Source: Mercurialis annua (taxonomy: Eukaryota; Streptophyta; Magnoliopsida; Malpighiales; Euphorbiaceae). From it: a stretch of DNA of 64,000 nt. Shown one piece after another: positions 35,271 through 47,545 of the stretch (position 1 is the first letter of the stretch; each line of letters opens with the position of its first letter). The position numbers and the translations under genes are program-made. Below the pieces are notes generated by a model that made no database searches, was not told where the DNA came from, and saw nothing but the letters and a program-made list of their open reading frames with translations. Location: positions 10,852,501 through 10,916,500 of the forward strand of contig NC_065574.1 in the NCBI RefSeq assembly GCF_937616625.2. The letters are read 5' to 3'.

Positions 35271-36839
35271 ATGATAGGATCGTTTCTATCAAGAACCCTT
35301 ATGTACGTAACTACGTACCAATTATTTTCTTTTACGAATATTAATCAGTTTCCAGTTCTGAGATTAATGTTTGTTAATTTTGTTATTTGACAGAATGATA
35401 TTTGGGTATGCTTATCCTGCTTACGAATGCTTTAAAGTGGTGGAGAAGACAGACATTGACGTTCAGCAACTCTTGTTTTGGTGTCAATACTGGTATAAAT
35501 TAAGACATATGTTTGATTAGTTAAAAAAAGTCTACGATTGGTTTGTTTTTAGTATATTTTGTTTTACGTTATATCACATTTGATTACGAATGAATGAATC
35601 AAACACGGTCTAAAATAATGTATATAGTGCTAATCATATGCTTGTTTTTCATTTTTCGTTAGGATTTTAGTTGCGACGCTCACAGTTTGTGAAAGAATAT
35701 GCGACAACTTAATTTCATGGTAGTATACATCTGTTTTAAATTTTATTTTGGCATTAATTTTATGTTGTTCTGTTCTTATATACATGCTCAAGTTTCTGTT
35801 TTCTTGTTATATTAGGTTGCCAATGTACAGTGAAGCAAAATTGGCAGTATTTATATATCTCTGGCATCAAAAAACAAGAGTATGTATTACAAGAATATAG
35901 ATTCTAAATGAAGTATTGTTCGTTACTTTGGTTCGTAATAAGACGGTTTCATTTTCAGGGAACAATTTATGTGTATAATGCGTTTTTCCGCCCGGTGGTG
36001 AGGAAACATGAGACTGAAATTGATGATAGCTTGTTGGAGCTAAGAGTTAAGGGTGGGAAGATTGCACTTGTTTATTGGGAAAAGGCTGCAATTTATGGGC
36101 AGACAAAGGTTTTTGAAGTTTTGCAGTATGTTTCTTCTCAATCTGCATTATGGCCTCGTTCTGTTCAGGTATGCAAATAGACTTGCCACATTTTTCTCGT
36201 TACTTGGTTTCAATTGAGGTTAAAACTCCGTGACTCACTTCAAAGTAAGTAAGTAAATTCGAAACATATAAAATATAGTTAATCTGGTTTGAAACAAGCT
36301 ATTGTTACAAAATTCGGTGAATACAGCTAAAACAACCCTGCCTAGCTTAGAATATCATGAACAGAGTTCCGTAGGTTGAACGCCTTTTTCAAGGAAATGT
36401 AGAATAACAGGAACATTTAAACTTCAAAGAGATTTACGTCAATTAGTGGAATAAGAGAATAGAAGAAGAAAACACAAACAGTCCGTGACTGAATAAGAGA
36501 CGGAATGAGACGATTAAAAGAGATTAAATATTATTAAACATAAAAAGATAACACGCGACCGCCCATCCTGGCCCCTTGGTTCAGCCATCCGCGACATCTA
36601 ATTGGTCGAATTTAGACCGTTGATTTCAAACGGATTGCATATGGATATATTTGATGGATAATTAGTTGCTTTCACTTGCTTACTTATAGTTGTTCATTTC
36701 CATTGGCTTGCAGCAAGAATCAAATGCTACTACAAATGAAAAACCTTTAGTTTGTGATTCAAATGCCCAGAAGGATACCAAGGAAAGGCAGTCCACCACA
36801 CTTAGCTTACAATCCAAAGCCTCCTCAAGTGTAAAATAA
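35271..36839 (+). CDS. HVA22-like (TB2/DP1/REEP family) ER membrane protein
   Basis: Six exons join in phase: 35271-35302, 35394-35492, 35663-35719, 35816-35879, 35959-36168 and 36714-36839 (stop TAA), giving 195 residues. The protein starts MIGSFLSRTL and carries the TB2/DP1 signature: GYAYPAYECFKVVE, FWCQYWILVATLTVCER, SWLPMYSEAKLAVFIYLW and RGTIYVYNAFFRPVV, with two hydrophobic hairpin segments between about residues 10 and 90. The FFRP...HE..ID continuation places it near the HVA22 i/j type. Family members shape tubular ER and, in plants, several are induced by ABA and stress. The Ser/Thr-rich tail (residues 155-195) is short compared with i-type proteins of nearly 300 residues, so a longer splice form could exist. 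Confidence 0.88.
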
Positions 36840-37132
36840 AGCATTGTCATCATGCATTAGGAATGTAGTTCTTTGAGCAAGGTGTAAATTGTAGATACTA
36901 AATAGCGGATATTTTTTCTTCTTGCATGCCAATCTCACATAATTTTACAATTCTTATTCATATTGTATTTATATTAGGTCGATGCCAATACGTTGCGCGG
37001 CTGAGTTTTAATTGCTCAACTATTTTCTAAGAATTATTTTTTTGAATTCACAATATTGATTTGTATAATGTTTGGATTTTTTTTTATAATACGGCCTATA
37101 ATTTATTGATATAGTTAAATTTGTTAATTAAA
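36840..37132. other. 3' flank of the HVA22-like gene
   Basis: Follows the TAA stop. AT-rich, presumably includes the 3' UTR; no clear canonical AATAAA signal other than AATAAAGC overlapping the stop region. Confidence 0.35.
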
Positions 37133-37489
37133 GGGTTAATGGTGAAAAAAAACAAACCTTTACGATTTATTGCAATTTAAACCAAATCTTTTAATATTTG
37201 TAATAATAGAAAAATTGCATTTTTTGTTGCAATAATAGCCAAATTGGTGGCCAAACTTGTTGTTTTCAATTAAGATATTAAGCTATTTTTTTTTATGAAT
37301 ACTAATATATTAAAAGTCACAAGAAGTGGTAAAAAACTTAAAAAACACTCAATATTTTTCACACAAAAAGTGCAATTTGGCTATTATTACAACGAAAAAA
37401 ATGCAATTTGGCTATTATTTAAAAAGTTAAAAGGTTTGGTTAAAATTGTAACAAGTCGTAAAGGTTTGGCTTTTTTGTGCCATTATGCC
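37133..37489. mobile_element. MULE-type MITE with 9-bp target duplication
   Basis: A 357-bp element with ends GGGTTAATGGTG and (complement) GGCATAATGGCAC, sharing CAAACCTTTACGA and AACCAAATCTTTTAA-like arms. Flanked by exact TTAATTAAA at 37124-37132 and 37490-37498. Confidence 0.85.
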
Positions 37490-37498
37490 TTAATTAAA

Positions 37499-38728
37499 AT
37501 ATAAAAACTCAACATATTAAATAGCTTATGAACATTTTAATACATTAAAACTCATCAAATTTTATTACCATATAGCTTTTAAATTCAATTAGTTTAAATT
37601 ATAATTATTTAGAATTTAAATATATATTTTATGTCATTCCTCTGTAAATAGAGTAGCCCTATATTTAAACTCTTTAAATTTCATAACTTCAAAACATCAG
37701 TCGATCAAAACACAGAAGTAGGTCAAAACACGAAATTTTTTTGTGTCGTCGATATGGATCCTAGTTAATTAGGGTCACTTATGAGTGCAAGCAAACCCGA
37801 AAACATAAAATTAGGGTTAACTTGAAGTTCGGAGGATCCGAAAATCGATTCTTGTTAGGGGAAAGGAAGAACACGGCGCCACTCCACAATGGCGGCGACA
37901 CAAGACGTCGGTTCATTGTTTGGCTCGAGATTTTATGCAAAACAGCTCAAAAAAATCGAAAGGCGAAGGAAAACATTCTAAAACATACTAGGATTGAAAA
38001 ATAATGTCTAAAATCGAATTAAACACCCTAAATTCATGTTCCTAAACTGATTTCATGGCAATCAAGAAAAAATAGCTAAAAACTCAACAACCATGACAAT
38101 TATGGCATTCTATGTTATGAGCATACATTTTAAATGCCTGAATTAAATAGTATCATCATGTGATTTAACACATGTAAACAGTCTATATACATGTTTCTAA
38201 GACAATCATATTGAGAATTCAAAGGCATTGACAATCATGGAAAAAACAGTTTATATCAAGAACACGGTTTTTAGACAATTTCACAGCAAAATAACCTAAC
38301 ATGCATTCTAATATATCAAATTAGCAGCTCTAAATCATATATGATAAAACGTGATGACATAACAATTTGGATCCTTAGAAGTACCGTTTTGAGTCCTTGT
38401 CTCGTTCTCTGGTGATCCAAATGTAGAATTCAGCTTTAGATCAATGTGCAGCACTGTGTTCTTAAATAATTCAAGCATTTTATCTTAATTTAATCGACTA
38501 GTGTGTGTGAGAGGGGGTTTGGCCAAAACTAGAGTGTGCTTTTCTGGGGTGCTTAATTGCCGACCATTAGATAAGCTGTCTAGAGGCCTATTTATAGTGG
38601 TTAGGGGTAATTTAGGAATAGTTAGAGTCTAAGTTATGTTAGGAGTCTGTCAATTAAAGTTAGAGATGTACACGGTGAAAGTGTGTGAAGTGATAGAGTT
38701 TTAAAATTAGTGTTAGCTTTTACTATCA
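37499..38728. other. Unassigned; possible LTR-derived sequence
   Basis: No gene. The part 37740-38640 carries a leader-like GC-richer patch (CGGCGCCACTCCACAATGGC) and, on minus, a CTATAAATAGGCCTC TATA-type box at about 38585-38600, which together recall a solo LTR on the minus strand. Edges not found. Confidence 0.3.
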
Positions 38729-38730
38729 TA

Positions 38731-38999
38731 CTCCCTCCGTCCCAATAGAGTTGTCCATTTTATCTTTATCACACAGTTTAAGAAAACACAATTATTAATA
38801 TGAGTTTTATAATTCTTTCTCTACTTTTCTTGTCATAGCCTTATGTAGGGACCACTTTTAATTTATTTATAGATAATGGACTTTAAATAGGGATAGTATA
38901 GGAAGATTGAGTGTTAAAATTGTTACTTTTTAGAAGTAGACAAGAGTTTTTGGACAAGAAAATTTCTCAAAGTGGACAACTCTATTTGGACGAAGGGAG
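38731..38999. mobile_element. Stowaway MITE upstream of SCS
   Basis: A 269-bp element with ends CTCCCTCCGTCCCAATAGAG and ACTCTATTTGGACGAAGGGAG, flanked by TA dinucleotides (38729-38730, 39000-39001). Typical Tc1/mariner-related Stowaway. Closest relative in the window is 41809-42088. Confidence 0.88.
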
Positions 39000-39739
39000 T
39001 ATTTAGGATTTTACCAATCAAAATTTGTATTAATTATTACAGGTTAAGTAAACTATGGTTAAAATTTATGTTTGGTGTCCAAAAATATTAAAAAGACTTT
39101 TGGGATCCTATACTTTTGGTATGATCAATTTTAATTTCGAACTTGCAAACTGGTCCATAAATTTTTAAAATATTACAATTAGTCCAGTTTTTTTAGACTT
39201 AAACTACAATCTTTTTGGACTTTTATAAGTTATTTACGATTAATTACATTTTAACTCCCTAAGTTCGCAGGTGTGCACCGATCACGTCTGCTTAAATTCA
39301 AACAAACGGATCGATAGCTCGTCATCAGGACGAATTTCTCTGAAAATCGTCATTGGACCCTTCGGTTTTTTATCACTTTGTATCATTTAAAAAATAAGTG
39401 TATATACAATTTTTTTATAAGACGGAAAGAGTAAGATTTTTTATGACCTTTAAATATATATTTTATTCATTAAAAAATGAAAAACCCAATTTAAATATTT
39501 GGAAAAGTAGGACTAGTAATTTTAGAACTAAACAAATTTAAAGATAGGAGATAAGTTTGGGAAAAGGAGGAAACGTGTCCTATATCTGCCTACACTCATT
39601 TAAAGTTTGAAAAGCACAGAAATATTTAAAGCCGCATAACCAAAATCCAAAGAAACAGTCGCAGACACAGAAAAGCAGCAAAATGAGACTCATCCACTGA
39701 AACCTTTTTTTCTCCTCTTGTGACTCACGAGACATCACA

Positions 39740-39843
39740 CAAACTATATATATATACTATATGATACCCTCAAGAAACCAAAAAAAAGAAAGAAAACTCA
39801 CGGGAAAAACAAGAAAAGGAAAGCAAAAAAGGGGAGAGAATTA
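39740..39843 (+). promoter_or_regulatory. Core promoter and 5' UTR of SCS
   Basis: ACTATATATATATACTATAT at about 39742-39761 is a plausible TATA region. It is followed by an A/G-rich leader up to the ATG at 39844, whose context TTAATGG is acceptable. Confidence 0.5.
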
Positions 39844-42800
39844 ATGGAGAAGAGCACAGGAAAGTTAAAGAAAAGTGGTGGGGGAAATGGAGAGGTTGTA
39901 GATGGTTCGGATATAATGGAGTTGGTTGGGAATGAGAAGGTGTTTATGAGTTTTGTGGATCATAAGTTTGAAGAGCTTGACAGAGATAAAGACGGTCATC
40001 TCTCTGTCAAAGAACTTGAGCCTGCTGTTGCTGATATTGGTGCTGCTCTTGGTTTGCCTGCTAAAGGTTCTTCTCCGGATTCTGATCACATCTATTCTGA
40101 GGTCAGTCTAAGATGAATCAAACTCATGATCTCGACAGTTTGCTATTAAACGTTTATACCATTTGAGCTATAATTTATTGGTCACTCTTCCGTTTTTTCT
40201 TTTCAGTTTGGGTTCTTCTTACAATTGTTTTTAAAAATTCTTTATTGTTTTTATATTTTACGTTTTGAGTGTGCATAAGTTCTAGAGCACTATAAATCAG
40301 CTACTTCTTTGGAGATTATTAATATATTCGATTCATAAAAAGAAAAACCTGGCTAAGATAATTAAAAGATTTGTTTTTAATATAATCTGTTTTGAAATAT
40401 TATTATTAGCTTTTTAACAACTTTAATAACGTCAATAATAACTACTAATATTAATTTTTAAAAACTTTAACAACTTTAATATGAATTTTTAAATTTAAAG
40501 AATATGTATAAAGAGTGTTTAAAAAAGTTAAAGATACATTATACTAGTATTTACTCCTCTTATTTCGGTCATATGAAAGGATACTAATATTAAACTTTTT
40601 TAAACACTCTTTATACATATTCTTTAAATTTAAAAATTCATATTAATTTTAATATTATATAAAATAATTAATTAATTTTAAATTTAAAAATGTTATATTT
40701 TATTATTTTATAATATTTGAGACTTTTACAGAAGTCAAGTCCTTGAGTTCTTGGATTATTATGAGATAATGTTAGTAAATCATATTTAATTTTTACTAGC
40801 TTCAAGTCATCATGTAGGAAAAATGAAGATGTTGCTTACTGTTGCCAAACCGAATATAGATTTGATATTAATGAATTATTACTCATCTTATTTCGGTCAT
40901 AATATTTATAGTTTTATCCTCAGACAATACTATATATAAATTTTATAAATATTTTCATTAAATTAATCTCTTTTTAAAATTTGTTGATATCTTACTATGA
41001 CTCTTTGACAATTTTGTATCCTTTCATATGAAAATAAAATAAATATAGAAAAACAGTACATGTCATGTATTAATATTATAAAATAACAAATATTATAAAA
41101 TAAAATAACTTTTTAAAGTGAAAAGTATTACGGCCCAAAAGAATTATAAAATATTAAAATATTAAATTTAATAATAAATATAAATTATGAGAATTAAGTC
41201 TAAATTTTTATTGATTCTATTATAATTTGTATTATAAGTATTTATTTCATACATACATTGATTGTATCATATTATATTTATAACAAGTTAATGAGTATTT
41301 ATAATAAAAATTTATTTAATTAGTAGAAATTTTTTTATGAATTTTTTCATAATTAACTCTTTATCGGTTTGTTGTACCTTGAGTGCAATAATTTTTCTCA
41401 TATGATACTTGGCTCCAGATCAATTACTTTTGGGTTTTATATTTGTTTCCATTTGTAGTAGCTAGTATCATTATCATGCATGCACATAATTCAACTCAGG
41501 TCGGTGCATTGGAACTTTACTTGACTTTTTGTACTTGACTTTTCCCTTTCCTACTTTTTCTTTTTATCATTTAGTAGGTGAGAGGAATCTAGTGACGAAT
41601 GTTATGGAAACTCTCTATATGATGTGTCAAATTCATTTATTTTAATTTTTGTTTTATTATACATTCATTAAATATTTATTAATTACTATTAATTTTTTTA
41701 TATTTCTTCCTTTCTAAATTTAATTATACTAAATTGATAATTATAAACAATTTTTAATTAATTTAATAATATGCTCCTTTCGTCCTACTGTAATTGACAA
41801 AATAATTACTCCTCCGTCCCAATAGAGTTGTACACTTTACCTTTATCACACAGTTTAAGAAAATCAATTATTATTTATGGGTTTTATAAAATTTATCTTA
41901 CTTTTCTTGTCATACTCTATTTAATATGGGGTCCACTTGCAATTTACTTTCAATTTACTCATTAGTGAATTTTAATAGGGGTAATATAGAAAAATTGAGT
42001 GTAAAAGTTAACTAGTTTTTGAAAGTGGACAAGAGTTTTGGGACAAAAAAATTTCTCAAAGTGGACAACTCTATTGGGACGGAGGGAGTAAATTTCAATA
42101 ACCATTACAAACTAATAAATGACATAGAAAGTTATTTGTATACCCTTCTATTGATAATAGAGCTAATTAATGCTATTAGTATATTAGTTAAATTTTCATT
42201 AAATATTCACCATTTTTCCATAAAAGATATGACTTTAATCAAGGTAAAGATGGAAAATTAAAAAAAAAATTATAGTTATGTTAGTTTTGTCAATTAGAAT
42301 GGGACACCAAAAACTCTATATTTTGTTAATTAGAGTGGGACGGAGGGAGTAATAGTTTATACTCCCTCCATCCATTTTTAGTTGTCACTTTAGACTAATA
42401 TATTTATCCATTAATAGTTGTCATTTTAGAATTTCTATGTGACTTTTACAATAATCTTCCAAGTCTAATTTTCTTATTAAATCACTTCATTAAATGTAAG
42501 TTCAATTTTCAAAACTAAATCATCCAATAGTATAATTAAGAATTTTATTTTTAAAATTAAATTTTTCAATAGTGGAATTTATAAATAGGGTTAAACTAGT
42601 TTTTATGCTTATAATTTAAAACAAAAACCCACTTTCTTAATCCTAGCAGTTTATTCAAAAGTGACAACTAAAAAAAATGGAGGGAGTACTAATTAATTTT
42701 GTATGTCAATTTTTAATATGTTGTATGTGTGTGTTTAAATGGCGGGTTACTGAGCTATAGATACACTATTGTACCATCATTCACATTTTACATTTTGATA

Positions 42801-45525
42801 TTCCAGTTTTGTTTTGTTTTTTCTAAACGGTAAGTACTATTAGGACTAGTAATTGTGGCAATAGAAAAGTGGAGTGACATAATTTCCATTGGCCAAGTAA
42901 GCAATAATTTGTTTAAATTTACCGAATAACGTCCGGTTGTGAAAAATGTGAAAATTGAGATATCAAGATATAAAAAAAAATGAAAAAATGGTAAACAAAG
43001 TGTAAAAAGCATTTAGTAACCGCAAGAAATGTTAACCCTAGAAAATCTCCTTTACAATTGTGCTTGATAAAGCATGCATGTTTATGTATAGGTTCTTAAG
43101 GAATTCACGCATGGAAAGCAAGAGAGAGTGAGCAAGATTGAGTTTAAAGAGGTTCTTTCAGATATATTGCTAGGAATGGCTGCAGGTTTGAAGCGAGATC
43201 CTATTGTCATCCTTCGTATGGAAGGCGACGATCTGTTAGAGTTCGTCAATGGACCGAGTTATGAAGCTGAAATGGTTTCCATATTCTCAGAGCTAGAATT
43301 ACCCAATGCATCACTCCATCACTACATCGCTAAGGCTTTCGAGAAGCTTACTGTTGATCAAGGGATGCCTCCGTCTTCCGATCCTTGGGTAATATCAATT
43401 AGCACAATGCTGCTCGGAAATTTTTAAAATTTTACGTTTCAGCATTTCATTTTTGTTTCTAGAATCAATTTTGAAATTCGGTAACTCTATCTTTATACTA
43501 ATATTTTAGTCAAATTATTTTATCTATCGATAACTAATAGTAAATTAAATATATAATTTTTAAAATTTAAGTTTGTATCTTTCATCATTGTATCATAAAA
43601 ATAAGTTAAGGAACCAAAATATATTTTATTTTTTTTTATCAAATTAGATCTTTCAATTTTTATATTTGATGCTCGGATATAAATTGTCATGACTCGCAAA
43701 GTCAACTGACCAGACTGTCAAAATTATTTTTTAGATATATTTCAGTAATGTAACATTATTTTACGTAATCTTTTCCAGTGTTCCTCGTTTTGACAATTTT
43801 GTTCCGTATTATATGAATTATCATTTCTTAGACTAATGATCAACACAATTTGATTTGGATATTTTTGATTCTCCAGGTAATGACTAATATTGTGGAGGCA
43901 GCCCTGCAATGTTATGGAGGAGAAAATGATGATGATAAAGCAGTTTCTCAAGAAATATTTTTGGCGGAGTTGAAGGAAGTAGCAGAATTTGTGGCCAAGC
44001 GTCTCAAAGAACAGCCTGTTATTGTTGCTCATAGTGAAAATACATTTGATGGAAGTGGCATTGAGAGGCTACTCAGTAACAAATTTGAATTAGATAAGGT
44101 ATTTCTGCCTTTTCAAAAAAATTAGCATTGAATCCCTACATTTTTATCTGTCAATTTAGTCCTTAGACTTTTTAATTCTTTAGACATTAAGTTTCCCGTC
44201 ACGAAATGAAGTGTGTGTACTACTCGTGTCGTTGGTGTGAGTGGCATAAGTTCTTTTATATGTTTGTTCACTTTAACTTTATTAAAATTTAGTTTATGTA
44301 CTTTTATTTTTATATTGAGTCCCTAAATTGATTTTTTTCGGTTTGAATTAATACTATTAACAGTTTTTACGACGGAAGGAATCTATGTCTATAAAATTAA
44401 AAGTCGATGTTGAATAAAAATGGAGATCTAATGTCAAAAATGAGAGAAGTGCATTGACTAAAAAATACGTTATGCTTTCGGTCATCATTGTCATCTCATG
44501 CAGCAACATATTATTGAAATATACTACCACTTGAATCGGATACTTGTAGATCTATTATAACAGTAAGTTTCCTATCTAATTCGCATAATCGAGGTACATG
44601 CAGCTTCATTACACTCTGTTCTTCAATGCAGACACTAAATACAGCTATAGAAAGTTTGCCAAAAGATCGCAATGTGAAACTGTCTAAGGAGTTCTTAAGA
44701 TTGGCATTAGATGCTATTGCTCCATCAGCTGGTCTACCTCCAATTGGTGCTGTTGTTGAGGTACTAAACATTATTTATTTATCTATTTACTTTGTCTTAA
44801 TTTAATTGATTAATCTGTGTTGGATTTTTCATTTCTATTTTTAGGATATTTTTGACTTAATTTATTTCTTTTTACCATATTCAATAATATCTTCTAAATC
44901 ATTTCTTTAGTGAAATATGAAGTAATTAAAGTCTTAATTGCTACAAACACAAAAACTTTATTTGTTATTTCAAATCTAACTAAAAATTTTAAAATCGTTA
45001 ATTTTAGTTTAATTTTCACACTTGGCTTACAATTCTAACCATTTATCTAATTTAATGGCATATTCATCCAAAATTGCCAAATTGTTTTTAAATAATTCAA
45101 TTTTAATCAAACTTTACTTTTTTTCAATGTAGTACTTATACAAATTAGGATAAAAGGATATATCGAAGTGTACTTTATAGAAAGATATGCTAAAATTGAT
45201 AATTTTAAATTTTTTTGTTAGAACTGAGCAAACACGTAAAGATTTGACATTTTTTGATGTCAAAGCCTATTTAATATGATAAAAGGGTATGTGCATAAAA
45301 ATATTGTTAATTTTACAGATAGACGCGGTAGTAGGGGAAGTGTTTAAGATGATAAATGCAGATGATGGGAAGCTGGTTAGAGAAGAAGAATTCAAGAAGT
45401 TAATGACTGAAATATTGGCAAGTATAATGTTGCAATTACAAGGAAATCCCATCACAGTTTCTACAAATTCTGTTGTGCATGAGCCTCTTGCCTCCTCCTC
45501 TACACTTCTGCAGCCTTCTTCTTAA
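39844..45525 (+). CDS. SCS: EF-hand protein, SnRK2-interacting calcium sensor (SCS) type
   Basis: Five exons join in phase: 39844-40101, 43092-43388, 43877-44098, 44632-44760 and 45319-45525 (stop TAA), giving 370 residues. One canonical EF-hand loop, DRDKDGHLSVKE, is at residues 46-57. Degenerate EF-like stretches occur later (PKDRNVKLSKEF and NADDGKLVREEEF). Blocks such as DILLGMAAGLKRDPIVILRM, TVDQGMPPSSDPW, EQPVIVAHSENTFDGSGI and GNPI.VS.NSVVHEPLASS are, from memory, nearly the same as Arabidopsis SCS (about 375 residues). SCS binds SnRK2 kinases in a calcium-dependent way and dampens ABA and drought signalling. Intron 1 is about 3 kb and holds three Stowaway MITEs and a 54-bp-arm hairpin. 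In Arabidopsis a shorter isoform exists; whether this locus makes one cannot be told here. Confidence 0.9.
40477..40646. repeat. Near-perfect hairpin in SCS intron 1
   Basis: Arms 40477-40530 and 40593-40646 are reverse complements over about 53 bp with one indel (TTTAAAGAATATGTATAAAG shared), with a 62-base loop. The loop contains CTCTTATTTCGGTCATATGA, which recurs in part at 40868-40890, and GAAAGGATAC, whose complement recurs at 41020-41030. It lies well inside the intron. Confidence 0.75.
41774..42349. mobile_element. Outer Stowaway MITE, split by a second one
   Basis: The left end CTCCTTTCGTCCTACTGTAA, then TTGACAAAATA, is separated from the right end GTTAATTAGAGTGGGACGGA (ending GGGAG at 42349) by the inner element. 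Excluding the insert and one TA, it is about 295 bp. The left TA is degraded to TG. Confidence 0.75.
41809..42088. mobile_element. Inner Stowaway MITE
   Basis: A 280-bp element with ends CTCCTCCGTCCCAATAGAGT and CTCTATTGGGACGGAGGGAG, flanked by TA (41807-41808, 42089-42090). Inserted into the outer element; close relative of 38731-38999. Confidence 0.85.
42362..42686. mobile_element. Stowaway MITE
   Basis: A 325-bp element with ends CTCCCTCCATCCATTTTTAG and TAAAAAAAATGGAGGGAG, TA at 42360-42361 and 42687-42688. Starts 12 bases after the outer element of the nested pair ends. Confidence 0.87.
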
Positions 45526-45728
45526 TTAGTTACGTTTAAATATGATATATTATTATGTATTATATGTGCTTTAAATATATCAACAAAAAAATAAAGGCAA
45601 TCTTAACATATAAAATAATAATTGAATTTGATGTTAATAAGATGGATAAGTACGTATGTATATGGTTGTATCTTGTTTAAATTAACTTTAATGTGCAAAC
45701 ATAGATTTAGTATCATAGCGACTAAGTA

Positions 45729-45991
45729 CTCCCTCCGTCCCGTTTAAGAAGGGACAAATGACTTTTTCACATATATTAAGAAAGCATTAATTACTATAAT
45801 ATTTTCTTATTTTACCCCTATTTATGATAGTGTTGTATTTTGTGTATATGCTAATAGTCATTAATTATGGAAAGAGAAAAGGGGGTAAAAAAGGAAAATT
45901 CATATAAGTTGGCACAAAAAACACGATATGACCTTCTTAAGTGGGACAAATAAAAATGAGATATGTCCTTTCTTAAATGGGACGGAGGGAG
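45729..45991. mobile_element. Stowaway MITE downstream of SCS
   Basis: A 263-bp element with ends CTCCCTCCGTCCCGTTTAAG and TCTTAAATGGGACGGAGGGA(G), TA at 45727-45728 and 45992-45993. About 200 bp after the SCS stop, so it may lie in or near the 3' UTR or polyadenylation region. Confidence 0.88.
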
Positions 45992-45993
45992 TA

Positions 45994-46449
45994 TATATTT
46001 TCGATCGTACTTTTTTTTATTTGTATTTCTGTAAATTTATTTTCATACTGTTATAATTTTGAGTTCAAAAAGAGCTTTAAAAGTAATTTAGCCATGTATA
46101 TACTCATGCTTCATCCACATGTATATCTGTTCGAAAGGAAATATTTTTCGATTCGAATATAATATACAGGTCTCATGTTTTGATGTTTAACCGGATCGTA
46201 TGCAAGGAACAATCACAAAGTGTGATTAATGTAATTTCTAACATTAAAATTATGTGGATCGATATGGAAGTCCAAAGACTCAAGCGAGAAAGTAATTAAA
46301 AACTACTCTTAAATTACATTGTCAATCCGCAGATTTGGGAAAAAGACTGAATTTATACAAACCTAAATCTAATTATTTATAGTCATGTCTAAACTCGTAA
46401 TCAAACGAAGAATCATACTCCTAATAGGAGTTTAACTCTTTTATTGAGA
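45994..46449. other. Unassigned intergenic DNA
   Basis: No gene or element edge recognised. Confidence 0.4.
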
Positions 46450-47530
46450 CTAGTTTCACATTACGTGCTATGCACGTGGCTCGTAACGTAATTACTCAAT
46501 GAACATATTAGTAAATTTATTATAATTATATCAATTTTTTTTATTTATAATTAATATTAAATTAGTTAAGAATTTTTATAAAAGTAAATATAATATATTC
46601 GGTTATTAATTTTTTTTTTTCATACTGAATTTATTCTTCTTTTGGTTTTATAATAACCATAATTAAATAGTTAGTTAATTTTATTAATAATATTTTTAAA
46701 AATAATAAGATAGAAATTTAAATAATAATATATTGACCAAATATAGTATTTTAATTTTGTAGTTCAATCAAACTAAAAAATAGGTATTCCTACTAATTTG
46801 GAGACAATCTAGTTATTTTTTACATACTAAAAATTAAATTGGAGATAATTTAGCTACCTATTCTAATTAGGACTTTAATTACAATAGTGATTCATTAAAT
46901 AACTAATTAGTTAATGACTATAAAACCTTTATTTAGTAGTAAACTGAAAAGGATTATTCAGTAAATTTGCCTTCCCCCCCCATTCGTGCTTTTATATATA
47001 CTAGTTTCGCATTACGTGCTATGCACGTGGCTCGTAACGTAACTCCTCAATAAAAATATTAGTAATTTTTTTATAATTATATCAATTTTTTATTTATAAT
47101 TAATATTAAATTAGATAAGAATTTTTATAAAAATAATTATAACATATTCAGTTATTAAATTTTTTTACATACTGAATTTACTCTTCTTTTAATTTTATAA
47201 TAACCATAATTGAATAATTAACTTAAAAATAATAAGATAGAAATTTAAATAATAATATATTGACAAAATACAGTATTTTAATTTTGTAATTCAATCAAAC
47301 TAAAAGATAGGTATTCCTACTAATTTGGAGACAATTAAGTTATTTTTTAAATACTAAAAATTAAATTGAAGATAATTTAGCTACCTATTTTAATTAGAAC
47401 TTTAAATAACTAATTAGTTAATGATTATAAAATCTTTATTTAGTAGTAAACTGAAAAGGATTATTCAGTAAATTTTCCTGTCCCCCCCCCAATCCGTGCT
47501 TTTATATATAGTATAGATAGATAGTATAGA
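46450..47530 (-). mobile_element. Outer non-autonomous Helitron
   Basis: On the minus strand it begins with TC at 47530 (TCTATACTATCTA), preceded by A at 47531, and ends with CTAG at 46450, followed by T. Nine bases before the CTAG is a hairpin, ACGTGC-ATA-GCACGT. Insertion between A and T with no duplication, a 5' TC and a 3' hairpin plus CTAG are Helitron hallmarks. Without the nested copy it is about 564 bp. No RepHel gene. Confidence 0.8.
47001..47517 (-). mobile_element. Inner non-autonomous Helitron
   Basis: A 517-bp relative of the outer copy, in the same orientation. Minus strand starts TCTATACTATATATAAAAGC and ends GCACGTAATGCGAAACTAG. It sits between A (47518) and T (47000) of the outer element's own 5' end, so the outer copy is restored exactly when it is removed. 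Both share AGGTATTCCTACTAATTTGG and most other sequence. Confidence 0.82.
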
Positions 47531-47545
47531 TAATCATAAAAATTA

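Noticed and set aside
15835..36839. Diterpenoid biosynthetic gene cluster around the ent-kaurene synthase
   Set aside because: Neighbouring recognised genes (HVA22-like, SCS) are not diterpenoid enzymes and no P450, class II synthase or transferase was found within the window.
37822..38004. 60-codon plus frame rich in Lys and Arg
   Set aside because: Within a probable LTR leader; no family resemblance.
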